A stretch of DNA of 64,000 nt from Procambarus clarkii. Lineage: Eukaryota; Arthropoda; Malacostraca; Decapoda; Cambaridae. The position numbers were made by a program, and so were the translations under genes. Location of the stretch: the NCBI RefSeq assembly GCF_040958095.1, contig NC_091195.1, positions 27,355,586 to 27,419,585 of the forward strand, read 5' to 3'. Under the pieces are notes generated by a model. It did no database searches. It was not told where the DNA came from and worked only from the letters and a program-made list of their open reading frames with translations. How positions within the stretch are numbered: position 1 is the stretch's first letter; every line of letters starts with the position of its first letter. Positions 22,501 through 32,471 of the stretch are shown one piece after another.

Positions 22501-23768
22501 ACCAACCACACCATGGATACTCACTATACGCAAGGCTCTCTAGGGCCCCAACAGTACGAGACCATCGTCCTACCAACCACACCATGGATACTCACTATAC
22601 GCAAGGCTCTCTCGGGCCCCAACAGTACAAGACCATCGTCCTACCAACCACACCAAGGATACTCACTATACGCAAGGCTCTCTCGGGCCCCAACAGTACA
22701 AGACCATCGTCCTACCAACCACACCATGGATACTCACTATACGCAAGGCTCTCTCGGGCCCCAACAGTACGAGACCAGTGTCCTACCAACCACACCATGG
22801 ATACTCACTATACGCAAGGCTCTCTCGGGCCCCAACAGTACAAGACCAGTGTCCTGCCAACCACACCATGGATACTCACTATACGCAAGGGCCCCAACAG
22901 TACGAGACCATCGTCCTACCAACCACACCATGGATACTCACTATACACAAGGCTCTCTTGGGCCCCAACAGTACGAGACCATCGTCCTACCAACCACACC
23001 ATGGATACTCACTATACGCAAGGCTCTCTCGGGCCCCAACAGTACAAGACCATCGTCCTACCAACCACACCATGGATACTCACTATACGCAAGGCTCTCT
23101 CGGGCCCCAACAGTACAAGACCATCGTCCTACCAACCACACCATGGATACTCACTATACGCAAGGCTCTCTCGGGCCCCAACAGTACAAGACCATCGTCC
23201 TACCAACCACACCAAGGATACTCACTATACGCAAGGCTCTCTCGGGCCCCAACAGTACAAGACCATCGTCCTACCAACCACACCATGGATACTCACTATA
23301 CGCAAGGCTCTCTCGGGCCCCAACAGTACGAGACCAGTGTCCTACCAACCACACCATGGATACTCACTATACGCAAGGCTCTCTTGGGCCCCAACAGTAC
23401 AAGACCAGTGTCCTGCCAACCACACCATGGATACTCACTATACGCAAGGGCCCCAACAGTACGAGACCATCGTCCTACCAACCACACCATGGATACTCAC
23501 TATACACAAGGCTCTCTTGGGCCCCAACAGTACGAGACCATCGTCCTACCAACCACACCATGGATACTCACTATACGCAAGGGCCCCAACAGTACAAGAC
23601 CATCGTCCTACCAACCACACCATGGATACTCACTATACACAAGGCTCTCTCGGGCCCCAACAGTACGAGACCATCGTCCTACCAACCACACCATGGATAC
23701 TCACTATACGCAAGGGCCCCAACAGTACGAGACCATCGTCCTGCCAACCACACCATGGATACTCACTA
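19537..23768. repeat. 71/62-bp satellite array, ~60 copies
   Basis: A 4.2-kb array of a 71-bp unit (ACCATGGATACTCACTATAC, GCAAGGCTCTCTTGGGCCCC, AACAGTACGAGACCATCGTC, CTACCAACCAC) mixed with a 62-bp variant lacking nine bases (GCTCTCTTG). Variants such as GTACAAGACC, CATACCAAGG and GACCAGTGTCC recur in patterned blocks; one block repeats with a 1233-bp higher-order period (21504 and 22737 start identical stretches). Both unit lengths leave remainder two on division by three, so all three forward frames stay open for up to 1367 codons. These are array products, not genes. Confidence 0.95.
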
Positions 23769-24071
23769 CCAGGAATGATCTCAGAAATACCTTGAGCTTG
23801 GCTCTACTAACCAATTACTTGGGAGAGCACTCCAGTGACTTCCGTAAAAGATCTTTAATATTTCCCCGTCATGTCTTAGGTAATGTTCCAATAGTTTATC
23901 CAGTATGTTGCATTTCACAACTGTAACTATTTGAGTTAATATTGTACTGGCCTTCTCACCCCAAGTGAGCCGAGATTAAACAGGAAACCTCTCTTGTAGT
24001 TATAAAGTGCTAAACAAAATTATTAATTTTTTTTTTTTTGAGATATATAGAAGAGTTGTTACATTCTTGTA
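23769..24071. other. Unique spacer, no gene seen
   Basis: A/T-rich sequence between the satellite and a SINE; ends in a T run at 24030-24040. Confidence 0.5.
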
Positions 24072-24292
24072 GAGCCACTAGTACGCGTAGCGTTTCGGGC
24101 AGGTCCCTGGAATACGATCCCCTGCCGCGAAGAATCGTTGTTACAACCAAGTACACATTTTACTGTTGCGTTAAACAGAGGCTACAGTTAAGGAATTGCG
24201 CCCAGTAAATCCTCCCCGGCCAGGATACGAACCCATGACTTAGCGCTCGCGGAAAGCCAGGCGAGTGTCTTACCACTACACCACGGAGACTA
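24072..24292 (-). mobile_element. tRNA-headed SINE, CTCCGTGG type, full
   Basis: Minus strand starts AGTCTCCGTGGTGTAGTGGT, passes through box B-like GGGTTCGTATCCTGGCC, and ends with CCCGAAACGCTACGCGTACT followed by AGTGGCTCTACAAGAATG. That 3' cassette is shared with LINE ends elsewhere in the window, so this SINE probably uses the LINE's machinery. Confidence 0.75.
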
Positions 24293-24419
24293 ATCATGAC
24301 ACTACAATACCCTAAAACAAACGCATCATCTGGCACACGAGCAATAGAACACAGTGAACGTGTTACTTCCGGCCATAATTAACACCTACAACATAGCAAG
24401 CAAAACGAATGATTCAATG

Positions 24420-24525
24420 GATACACTACACAATATATAGTTACACTACACAATATATAGTTACACTACACAATACATAGTTACACTACACAATATATAG
24501 TTACACTACACAATATATAGTTACA
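24420..24525 (+). repeat. 20-bp tandem repeat, 5 copies
   Basis: Unit TTACACTACACAATATATAG, repeated head to tail with one changed base in the third copy. Confidence 0.9.
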
Positions 24526-24869
24526 TCACCCAAATTACTTTACACTGTTTTCAAAACGTTTGATTCTGAATCACGTAGAAGATAAATGTAAAAATTCCAA
24601 TACTCGTTACAAAATTCCAGAGGGAAGGGGGGGGGGGGTTAAGTCATAATTTAGCTTAATACTTTTTAAGAGTGACAAGAGTTATCAGAAATTAACAGAA
24701 CTAGGAACTTAATAATACAAATGTGGTTCTATTGAATAAGGCAAATTCATAACGATATCCCTTGGGGCCAGTGAACCTCAAGATAAGAATAGCCATGCCA
24801 AATCACCCCCGTCCCCCCACTGGCAGGCCCAATCCCCCCCCCTCCCCTACGGGCAACCAAATCCCCTAT
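24526..24869. other. Intergenic, no gene seen
   Basis: Contains G runs (24627-24637) and C-rich stretches (24805-24855); no gene or family repeat recognised. Confidence 0.5.
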
Positions 24870-25119
24870 CTTGAGGTTATCTTGAGATGATTTCGGGGCT
24901 TTTTAGTGTCCCCGCGGCCCGGTCCTCGATCAGGCCTCCACCCCCAGGAAGCAGCCCGTGACAGCTGACTAACACTCAGGTACCTATTTTTACTGCTAGG
25001 TAACAGGGGCATAGGGCAAAAGAAACTCTGCCCATTGTTTCTCGCCGGCGCCTGGGATCGAACCCAGGACCACAGGATCACAAGTCCCGCGTGCTGTCCG
25101 CTCGGCCGACCGGCTCCCG
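24870..25119 (-). mobile_element. tRNA-derived SINE, type A
   Basis: Full-length minus-strand copy, head GGGAGCCGGTCGGCCGAGCG ending at 25119 and tail at CTTGAGGTTATCTTGAG. Confidence 0.9.
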
Positions 25120-25191
25120 AGCCGGTCGAGCCTACAGAGGAGGATAGAAAGAGAGGGCGGTTGTAAAGTGTGCGATCCTAAACAGTAGTGG

Positions 25192-25520
25192 AGGTGATGT
25201 CATGGTTTAGTTCTACCCATCGTGGCAGGTGTCATGGTTTAGTTCTACCCATCGTGGCAGGTGTCATGGTTTAGTTCTACCCATCGTGGCAGGTGTCATG
25301 GTTTAGTTCTTCCCATCGTGGCAGGTGTCATGGTTTAGTTCTACCCATCGTGGCAGGTGTCATGGTTTAGTTCTACCCATCGTGGCAGGTGTCATGGTTT
25401 AGTTCTACCCATCGTGGCAGGTGTCATGGTTTAGTTCTACCCATCGTGGCAGGTGTCATGGTTTAGTTCTACCCATCGTGGCAGGTGTCATGGTTTAGTT
25501 CTACCCATCGTGGCAGGTGG
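25192..25520 (+). repeat. 32-bp minisatellite, ~10 copies
   Basis: Unit GGTGTCATGGTTTAGTTCTA plus CCCATCGTGGCA, contiguous and almost identical (one TTCC variant). There are no spacers between units, so it is not a CRISPR-like array. Confidence 0.92.
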
Positions 25521-25834
25521 TAACAAATTTGTAGGTGTCCGATACCGATGATTTTGCCCCATTTATTACCTAATTCTGTGCACGAGTATTTCCTGAATTT
25601 CCTTCCGCTCTTTTGCTTTTCCAGCTTTTTCCCTTTGTTCTCCTGTCCTATTTTCTCTCAATCTGAAGCTGTGCTTGTCAACCTTATTTATTCCTCTCAG
25701 TATATTGTATGTTGTGATCATGTCCTACATGTTTCTTCCATCCTGTAGGGTTGCAAAATTTAATTTCCTTAATCTATTTTCAGAGCTTAACCCCCTCTTA
25801 GTCCTGGTAGTAATCTTGTGGCAAACCAAGTAAT

Positions 25835-25990
25835 GGTGGTGGTGGTGGTTACCTTACCTCGTGGTGATTCCGAGGATCAACGTCCCCGTGGCCCAGTCTC
25901 TGACTGGGCCTCCTGAGTCTGGTCAACCAAGCTGTTGGTTGCAACTGTTCACAACCTGACATATGAATCACAGCCTGGTTGATCAGGAGT
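25835..25990 (-). mobile_element. LINE C-terminal remnant
   Basis: Minus strand carries GGAGGCCCAGTCAGAGACTG and GGCCACGGGGACGTTGATCC, a tail-like segment resembling the C-terminal end and 3' region of crustacean LINEs. The reading frame gives only fragments. Low certainty. Confidence 0.35.
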
Positions 25991-27190
25991 GCTTGGAGGT
26001 GTTCAATGAGTTCTCTCTTGAGTACCATGATGGTGGTGATTGTGGTGGTGGGTGCAGTGGTTATGGTGGTTGTAGTGGTTGTGGTGATGGCTGTAGTCTC
26101 GTTTGAGATGGATATGGCTTTGGAGCTCTTTATAAATTATTATTATTACTATTATTACACAGAGAAATCACATTAACGTGACGTATCAACGAACAAATCC
26201 ACACGAGCCTTGATATGGGTCCGAACCTCTGCACTGGGTGCTCCCAGGGGCGCTCTAGTCCACTGTACCTGGAACTTATCACTGTTAAACATCATGCTCT
26301 CTTCTGCTGCCCAGTCAAAACTATTAATATCTGCTAGTATCTACAACAGAATAATGATAATGCAGTTATTATTAGAGCTTAGTGCAGAACATACTGTTCA
26401 CTTGTGATTACTGACAGTAGCTTAAATTGCCTTGCTTGAAGTGATACTGTATATGTACAGTATACTCAATACGTATATGTATACTCAACTATGGCATATA
26501 TCAGGCTCTTGTACTTATACCACAGGTCATTCATCCAAGATGTGGTTGTGTTTGTAGACGCCAACACTGCTCTTTTTCCTCATCTCCTCTCGCAGGCCAA
26601 ACAGCTTCAGCCAATTTGTTAGTAGTATCCAAACAGAGTCTCAGATATCACTAGGAACCAAATTGTCGTCTTAACCTTCAGCGAATCTCTGCTCATGTGC
26701 GTACCAGAAGGGATGACCTTAGGATGCAGCAGCGGCGGCAGCTAATACACATTTAATTCTTTTAATTTCTAAACATCTTTAGCAATGCTCCTATTCTAGA
26801 CCAACATGAAAACCTGCCACCTATCAAGAAAGCTTCTTTTGCTCTTTGACAGTCAAAATTAAGCCCTTAACTTCAGATATTAAGGATGGCAAACTGGTGC
26901 ATCTCCCAACCCACGAATTTTGTAACTAGCTCATCAAGATTGTAACTTGCTAGCTAAATGAATTGTGGGGTTCAGTCCCTGAGCCCATTATGTGCCTCTG
27001 TAACCCTTTCCACTACCACCCACAAGATGGGTATGGGGTGCATAATAAATGAACTAAACTAAACCAACCCACGGGCCCGTCATAACACCCGGATACTCCA
27101 TATTAGTCTTCCACGTTTACGTATAGGTCATACAAATCTCCCTACCCATCATTTCTGTCTTCAGATGAATGATTCTTCTGCTTGCTAGTG
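25991..27190. other. Intergenic, simple repeats, no gene seen
   Basis: Contains (GGT)-rich sequence at 26010-26095, an (ATT)/(ACT)-rich stretch at 26130-26160 and a LINE-like A/T tail with AATAAATGAACTAAACT near 27045. No coding motif recognised. Confidence 0.5.
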
Positions 27191-27427
27191 GTTATCTTGA
27201 GATGATTTCGGGGCTTTAGTGTCCCCGCGGCCCGGTCCTCGACCAGGCCTCCACCCCCAGGAAGCAGCCCGTGACAGCTGACTAACACCCAGGTACCTAT
27301 TTTACTGCTAGGTAACAGGGGCATAGGGTGAAAGAAACTCTGCCTATTGTTTCTCGCCGGCGCCTGGGATCGGACCCAGGACCACAGGATCACAAGTCCA
27401 GCGTGCTGTCCGCTCGGCCGACCGGTT
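27191..27427 (-). mobile_element. tRNA-derived SINE, type A
   Basis: Full-length minus-strand copy; head ends at about 27427 in the reverse of GAACCGGTCGGCCGAGCGGA. Confidence 0.9.
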
Positions 27428-27740
27428 CACCAAAATGCCCAAAATAAGGGACCATAGAACACTTCTTATATTGCTCATGCTTTTACTCCACTAGAACTCG
27501 CCTTCGTAGTAGCCAGCTTAGCCTTAATATTCCACACCGCGCACTTCCTCGCCTCCTTGACTGAGCAGACCCTGATCAAGACACGTTTCCACATCCTACA
27601 ACACACATTTTGCTTCGTAACTCTTACAAGACTACATCGCTGCATGTGAGCTGTGCCTAGGCCCCCCTGCTGACTTTCACATTATAGTAGTAATTGCCAT
27701 ACTGTATATCCTTATCTACAATGAAAAGGGTATACAGTAC

Positions 27741-28095
27741 TGTAGAGGTGACCCACGTGTTATAACAATAGTACAGTAATTCACCTGGAACTGTCGTCGT
27801 AGGGAGAGGAAGGGCTGGTAGGGTAGGTGGAGCAAGTCTAGGCTCCTCGGGAAGGGTAGGACAGAGGGAATCAATGCCTCTTAGGGGTCCTATGAGCACA
27901 TATCCTAAGTGCCAGTGGTGCCGGGCAGGCGTCGTCCGCGTTGGGTCACATGTAGTTCAAATCTGGCCCACTCGGCCTGCGCGGGCTGCCGCGCGGGTAG
28001 GCCGTGCGCCGTCGTCGTCCACCAATCAGGGCACAGCCCTGCCTATACTGTAAAATGTCTCCTTGGCGGGCACTTTGAATGTGGTTCCCTCTACA
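27741..28095 (-). repeat. 3' LTR of the Gypsy element
   Basis: Begins TGTAGAGGTGACCCACGTGT and ends CTCTACA; partner of 35108-35465. Confidence 0.92.
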
Positions 28096-28278
28096 CTCCT
28101 CCCGTCCCTATAGAACAACGGGTATGTTGGAGGGAAAACGTTTCACTATATACAACATGTCTTTTTTGTAAAAAAGTCTATTTTCATGAATGGGTCCTAT
28201 TACAATTATTACCCGTATTGTCTTTGCACTATACACGAACTGTTTCAACATTGCATACACTACACTATTCCTTTTCCT

Positions 28279-28309
<31 letters not shown>

Positions 28310-28323
28310 TTCTTTTCCTGCTC

Positions 28324-31300
28324 TTATGGCTCACACCGAGGACATGCATACTCTGGTTTTGATCGTACACTCGCCAGAGTCACTCCCACGCAGACCCCAT
28401 GGAACCATTCCGCGCACATATCGCATTGCACCATAAACTTTCCATCGTATGGTTGCCGACACACACAGTAAAGGTCCTTATATGGCCCTCCCACTGGGTC
28501 CTGAACCTGTGACATATGATGTTTAAACTTCTCAATCCAGCCCGGGCATGTACGGTCCTTGCACTTCTTTAGTTTATCATGATTTGCTGTGATGTTGTCA
28601 TTCTGGAGCTTGACCCTAAATAAACAAGATGAGAACTTGTGGATGATGACGCCTGGGCCCTTCCACTGCGGTGATAGCTTCCGGCACTGCCCCTTCACCT
28701 GTGCCGTGTCTAGCAGGTAAACCAGGTCCCCTTTCTCATAGACCTGTAGCCGTGCCCGTAGGTCATAATCTCTCTTCATTCGTTCCTGGTTCGTGGATAG
28801 AGACTTCCGTGCCAGTCCATGCGCCTTCTCAATTTCCTTCTGCAAATTTGCTAGGTAAGGTACTGCATCTGATTGAAGTTGCACCTCCCGGGGGTACATT
28901 AAATCTATTGGCTGGTTGGTTTCCCAACCGAGCATTAACTTGTTGGGCGTGAACCCCGTCTGTCGGTTCACACTAGACCTGATGGCCCCTGCTATGTGTT
29001 GGATATAGGTGTCCCAGCTGTCATGTTGGGAACTGGCATAACACCGCAATGCATCCATGATGGTTCTGTTATACCTTTCCACCTGCCCATTCGCCGACGG
29101 CCTGTAGGCGGTAGTACGGGCCTTGTGGATGTGCATCAATTCGCAGAGCTTCGTAAACAAGTCACTTTCAAAATTCCTGCCCTGATCGGTGAAGATTTCA
29201 AACGGATACCCGAACCTGGTGAAGAACCCATCGAGTGCTGCTCGGGCGGTGTTCTCTGCCGTCTGGGACGGTAGTGGCACACACTCAATCCATTTAGTGA
29301 ACTGATCTACCATTACCAGGAGATATTCGTTGCCTTTCGGAGTCTTAGGCAATGGTCCCAGAATGTCCAAGTGTACCCTTTCCATTGGTGCACCCGCCTG
29401 GTACTTAAGCAGCTCATGCCTGCTGGTCTTGGATGCTTTTTTGTTCATACTACAGTGGTGGCATGATGCCACGTAATTTGCGACGTCCGTTGATAGTCCG
29501 TACCAGAAGTACCTTGCTTTGACCCGCTCCATTGTGCGATTCCGGCCCTGGTGGCCCATATCAGGTATATCATGGCACAGATTCAGTACCTCCTGCCTCA
29601 GGCTGCTGGGTACATACAAAAGCTTCTGGGCGGCTCCCCCCTGATCTACTTTGTGCCACCACCAAAGCCCATTTTCCATGAGAAGTGCTTCTTTGTTTAA
29701 CCAGTAGTATTTTGTTGCAGGGCTGGCCCCGAACAGGTCCCCTTCTGTTGGCTGACGGCCTCCCACCCATTCTCTTACCATTCTCATGTCCGGGTCTCTC
29801 TCCGTCCGCTCCTGTAACTCGAGTAAATGCAACCCTAGCCTGTCCGCCGTTGTTCTGGTGATGATCCTAATGTCTACTACTTCTGGGGCCACTGCGTCTT
29901 TTTCCTTATAAAGCGTCTCGGCAGGCTTTCTTCGGCCATCTTCGCCAGGGTCCCATGGGAAGACAGCCAAGTTGGAATCCTCCGACCACCAGTCTTGAAT
30001 AGGGGCTATAGTGCTCACGCGTCTAATCGTCCCCCGGATCTGAACGTTACATGCACATCTGAACGACCCCGTAGCCAGTGGGACGACGTCATCTACCGTC
30101 TCCTGGAAGGTCGCCCAGTTCTGATGTGCCCTGCGACAGTATGAGCATCCTCCACATGGCAGGTCCTGCACTGGCACGTCCTGGCGAAAGTGGGTACATG
30201 CCTGTTGAGTGCCTCCCTCCCTGGATAAAGAGTCTGCATTGTTGTGTTTTTTACCTGCTCTATGCTGGATTTTTAGATCAAATTGGCTCAGCTCCTCCAG
30301 CCAACGTGCTAGTTGGCCCTGGGGGTTCTTAAACCTAACCAGCCAGACCAGGCTGCCATGGTCCGTGCGTATGGTAAAAGGCCGCCCCAAGAGATAGTGC
30401 CGGAACAGCCTGGTAAACCTGACTACTGCCAATAGCTCTTTCCTCGTGGTGCAATACCTTCTCTGTTCTGGGGTCAATGCGAAACTGGCATAAGCAATTA
30501 CCCTTTCTTTCTTCTCTTGAACCTGTAGCAGCTCCGCTCCTATCGCCCAGTCGGAGGCATCGGTGTCCAGGATGAAGGGGTCATGTCCATTAGGTAATCC
30601 CAGCACCGGAGCTGTAGTTAAGGCCATTTTGATAGCTGCAAAAGCCTCTTGATGCTTGTCTCCCCATTCGAATCTGTTTCCGCCGGTCAGTGCGTATAGG
30701 GGTGCGGCTAACTCTGCAAATCCCTTTATGAAGGTCCGATGGTAGTTGGCCAGTCCCAGAAATCTTTCCACGTCTTTGGATGATCCCGGCTTCTGCCATT
30801 TCACCACTGTGTCTATCGCCTCTTTTCCCAGTTCTAGTCCTGCCCTGCTGACCATCCTGCCTAAGAACTCAACCCGTTTCTTAAAGAGGGCGCATTTTTG
30901 TGGTTTCAGGCGTAAACCATAGGTTCTGAATCTCGCAAATACCTGTGCTAGGTTGGAGAGGTGGCTTTGGAATGAATCGCCCAGCACCAGGATGTCATCC
31001 AAGAATGCTAGCACAGTTTCCCAATTTAGCTCCCGCAACACCAAGTTCATAACCCTGGCGTAGGTAGCCGGGGCATTACAAAGACCAAAGGCCATTTTCT
31101 TAAATTCAAACAGTCCGTATTTCGTTATGAATGCCGTCTTCTTCCGATCTTCTTCTGCTATGTTGATCTGATAATATGCCGAGTTGGCATCTAGCTTGCT
31201 AAACCATTCGTTTCCCGCCAAGGTGTCCAGGCACTCATCGACTAGAGGGAGTGGGTACACGTCCTTTATGGTGCGAGAGTTCAACCCTCGATAGTCTACA

Positions 31301-32343
31301 CACCACCGAACTGACGCGTCCCTTTTCCTTACCAGAACTGGTGCCGATGCCCACTCAGATACTGACGGTTGGATGATGCCCGCATCGAGCATGCGCTGAA
31401 GGTGTCCTTTCTCCTCCTGTGCGAAGCATGCGGGTGTTCGTCGTATTTTTTGCTTCACAGGTCTTGCATTACCCGTGTCGATGTGGTGAGATACCTCCTT
31501 GAATGATCCCAGGTCAAATTCACTTGCGGCAAAGATGTCCTGGAAGTTCCATAACAGGTGGGTCAGTTGGCTTGCCTGCTCTGCTGACAGCGTTTCCTCG
31601 ACGTCCCGTACCATGGTCATCATATGGGGAGGTAATTTGACTTGAGTTTCACTTCGTACCCTCCCCACTGCCCTTGCTGCTACCGCTGGGCCCGGCCCCG
31701 GTAAAATTTCCCATACTGCCTCTGCATTGGCCACATGCATCCGCCTCTTTAATGTGATATTCTGCCCTGTTGCGTTGAGTACACATACCTTCAGGAATTC
31801 TCCCTCCTGATGGAGTGTGCGAACCACTGGCACCTGCCCATCCTCCAGGGGCTCCACTATACACTGGGGCATACTTTTGTCCATTTCACATTTGACCCTG
31901 GCCACTGAATGTGGTGGGATAACAGTGTATTGGGACACTGCTACCTTAGCGATGCACGGAGCTAGGTTAGGGTCAGGCTCCTCTTTCGTCTCTAGCTTCA
32001 TAGGAATCACCTGTCCCTGTAATATCATTTGAGACTTGTCTAGGGCTATACTAACACCGTGTCTTTTCATGAAATCGAGCCCTAGCAACATGTCGTCTGC
32101 AATAGGCGCCACATACACTCCCACAGTGTATTCCCGTCCCGCAACCAGCAAGGAGATGGGGCCCACCAGTGTTCCCGTAAGGTGCATTTGTTTCCCCGCC
32201 GTGCTTAAAGTTATGTGTTGTATCACCTGGGGTGGTGGGTTCAACCGTTGATGGATCTCCTGGGAGATAATGGTGACCTCGGCCGCTGTATCCACAATCG
32301 CCTTGACCTCCACGTCCCCGATCTGGACTGGGATCCAGAACAT
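28324..32343 (-). CDS. Gypsy pol polyprotein with PHD finger
   Basis: About 1339 residues from the first methionine, part of the Gypsy element. Domains in order: aspartic protease (DTAA near residue 18), reverse transcriptase (FLDD near 448), RNase H (DTDASDWAIGAEL near 593), integrase zinc-binding region (near 924), integrase core (LDILGPLP near 992, TDQGRNFESD near 1052, NGQVERYN near 1085) and a GPY/F-like module (PQWKGPG). The end, about residues 1288-1337, is a C4HC3 PHD finger (CVCRQPYDGKFMVQC, then C-AEWFHG-C, then CPRC) where chromoviruses have a chromodomain. It resembles the KDM7/PHF8-type PHD finger, a known reader of methylated histone H3K4; that function is inferred here. Confidence 0.9.
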   Translation of the reverse strand: MFWIPVQIGDVEVKAIVDTAAEVTIISQEIHQRLNPPPQVIQHITLSTAGKQMHLTGTLVGPISLLVAGREYTVGVYVAPIADDMLLGLDFMKRHGVSIALDKSQMILQGQVIPMKLETKEEPDPNLAPCIAKVAVSQYTVIPPHSVARVKCEMDKSMPQCIVEPLEDGQVPVVRTLHQEGEFLKVCVLNATGQNITLKRRMHVANAEAVWEILPGPGPAVAARAVGRVRSETQVKLPPHMMTMVRDVEETLSAEQASQLTHLLWNFQDIFAASEFDLGSFKEVSHHIDTGNARPVKQKIRRTPACFAQEEKGHLQRMLDAGIIQPSVSEWASAPVLVRKRDASVRWCVDYRGLNSRTIKDVYPLPLVDECLDTLAGNEWFSKLDANSAYYQINIAEEDRKKTAFITKYGLFEFKKMAFGLCNAPATYARVMNLVLRELNWETVLAFLDDILVLGDSFQSHLSNLAQVFARFRTYGLRLKPQKCALFKKRVEFLGRMVSRAGLELGKEAIDTVVKWQKPGSSKDVERFLGLANYHRTFIKGFAELAAPLYALTGGNRFEWGDKHQEAFAAIKMALTTAPVLGLPNGHDPFILDTDASDWAIGAELLQVQEKKERVIAYASFALTPEQRRYCTTRKELLAVVRFTRLFRHYLLGRPFTIRTDHGSLVWLVRFKNPQGQLARWLEELSQFDLKIQHRAGKKHNNADSLSREGGTQQACTHFRQDVPVQDLPCGGCSYCRRAHQNWATFQETVDDVVPLATGSFRCACNVQIRGTIRRVSTIAPIQDWWSEDSNLAVFPWDPGEDGRRKPAETLYKEKDAVAPEVVDIRIITRTTADRLGLHLLELQERTERDPDMRMVREWVGGRQPTEGDLFGASPATKYYWLNKEALLMENGLWWWHKVDQGGAAQKLLYVPSSLRQEVLNLCHDIPDMGHQGRNRTMERVKARYFWYGLSTDVANYVASCHHCSMNKKASKTSRHELLKYQAGAPMERVHLDILGPLPKTPKGNEYLLVMVDQFTKWIECVPLPSQTAENTARAALDGFFTRFGYPFEIFTDQGRNFESDLFTKLCELMHIHKARTTAYRPSANGQVERYNRTIMDALRCYASSQHDSWDTYIQHIAGAIRSSVNRQTGFTPNKLMLGWETNQPIDLMYPREVQLQSDAVPYLANLQKEIEKAHGLARKSLSTNQERMKRDYDLRARLQVYEKGDLVYLLDTAQVKGQCRKLSPQWKGPGVIIHKFSSCLFRVKLQNDNITANHDKLKKCKDRTCPGWIEKFKHHMSQVQDPVGGPYKDLYCVCRQPYDGKFMVQCDMCAEWFHGVCVGVTLASVRSKPEYACPRCEP

Positions 32344-32471
32344 AGAGCCGGATCTGAGCTGTCTGATGGTTATGTGATCTCTTCCCCCGTCCTGCTCTTC
32401 CGTGCCCGACGTCCCTTGGCCCGCCCCTATCGTGCTCTCCCTTTCTAGGCCTGTTGTACATTGGGTCGGAG

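Noticed and set aside
19496-23926. ORFs above 1000 codons (Tyr/Pro/Thr-rich repeats)
   Set aside because: They run through the 71/62-bp satellite in all three frames equally; no unique domain, signal or splice support.
25192-25520. CRISPR-like repeat array
   Set aside because: Units of 32 bp are contiguous without spacers, in a eukaryotic sequence; ordinary minisatellite.
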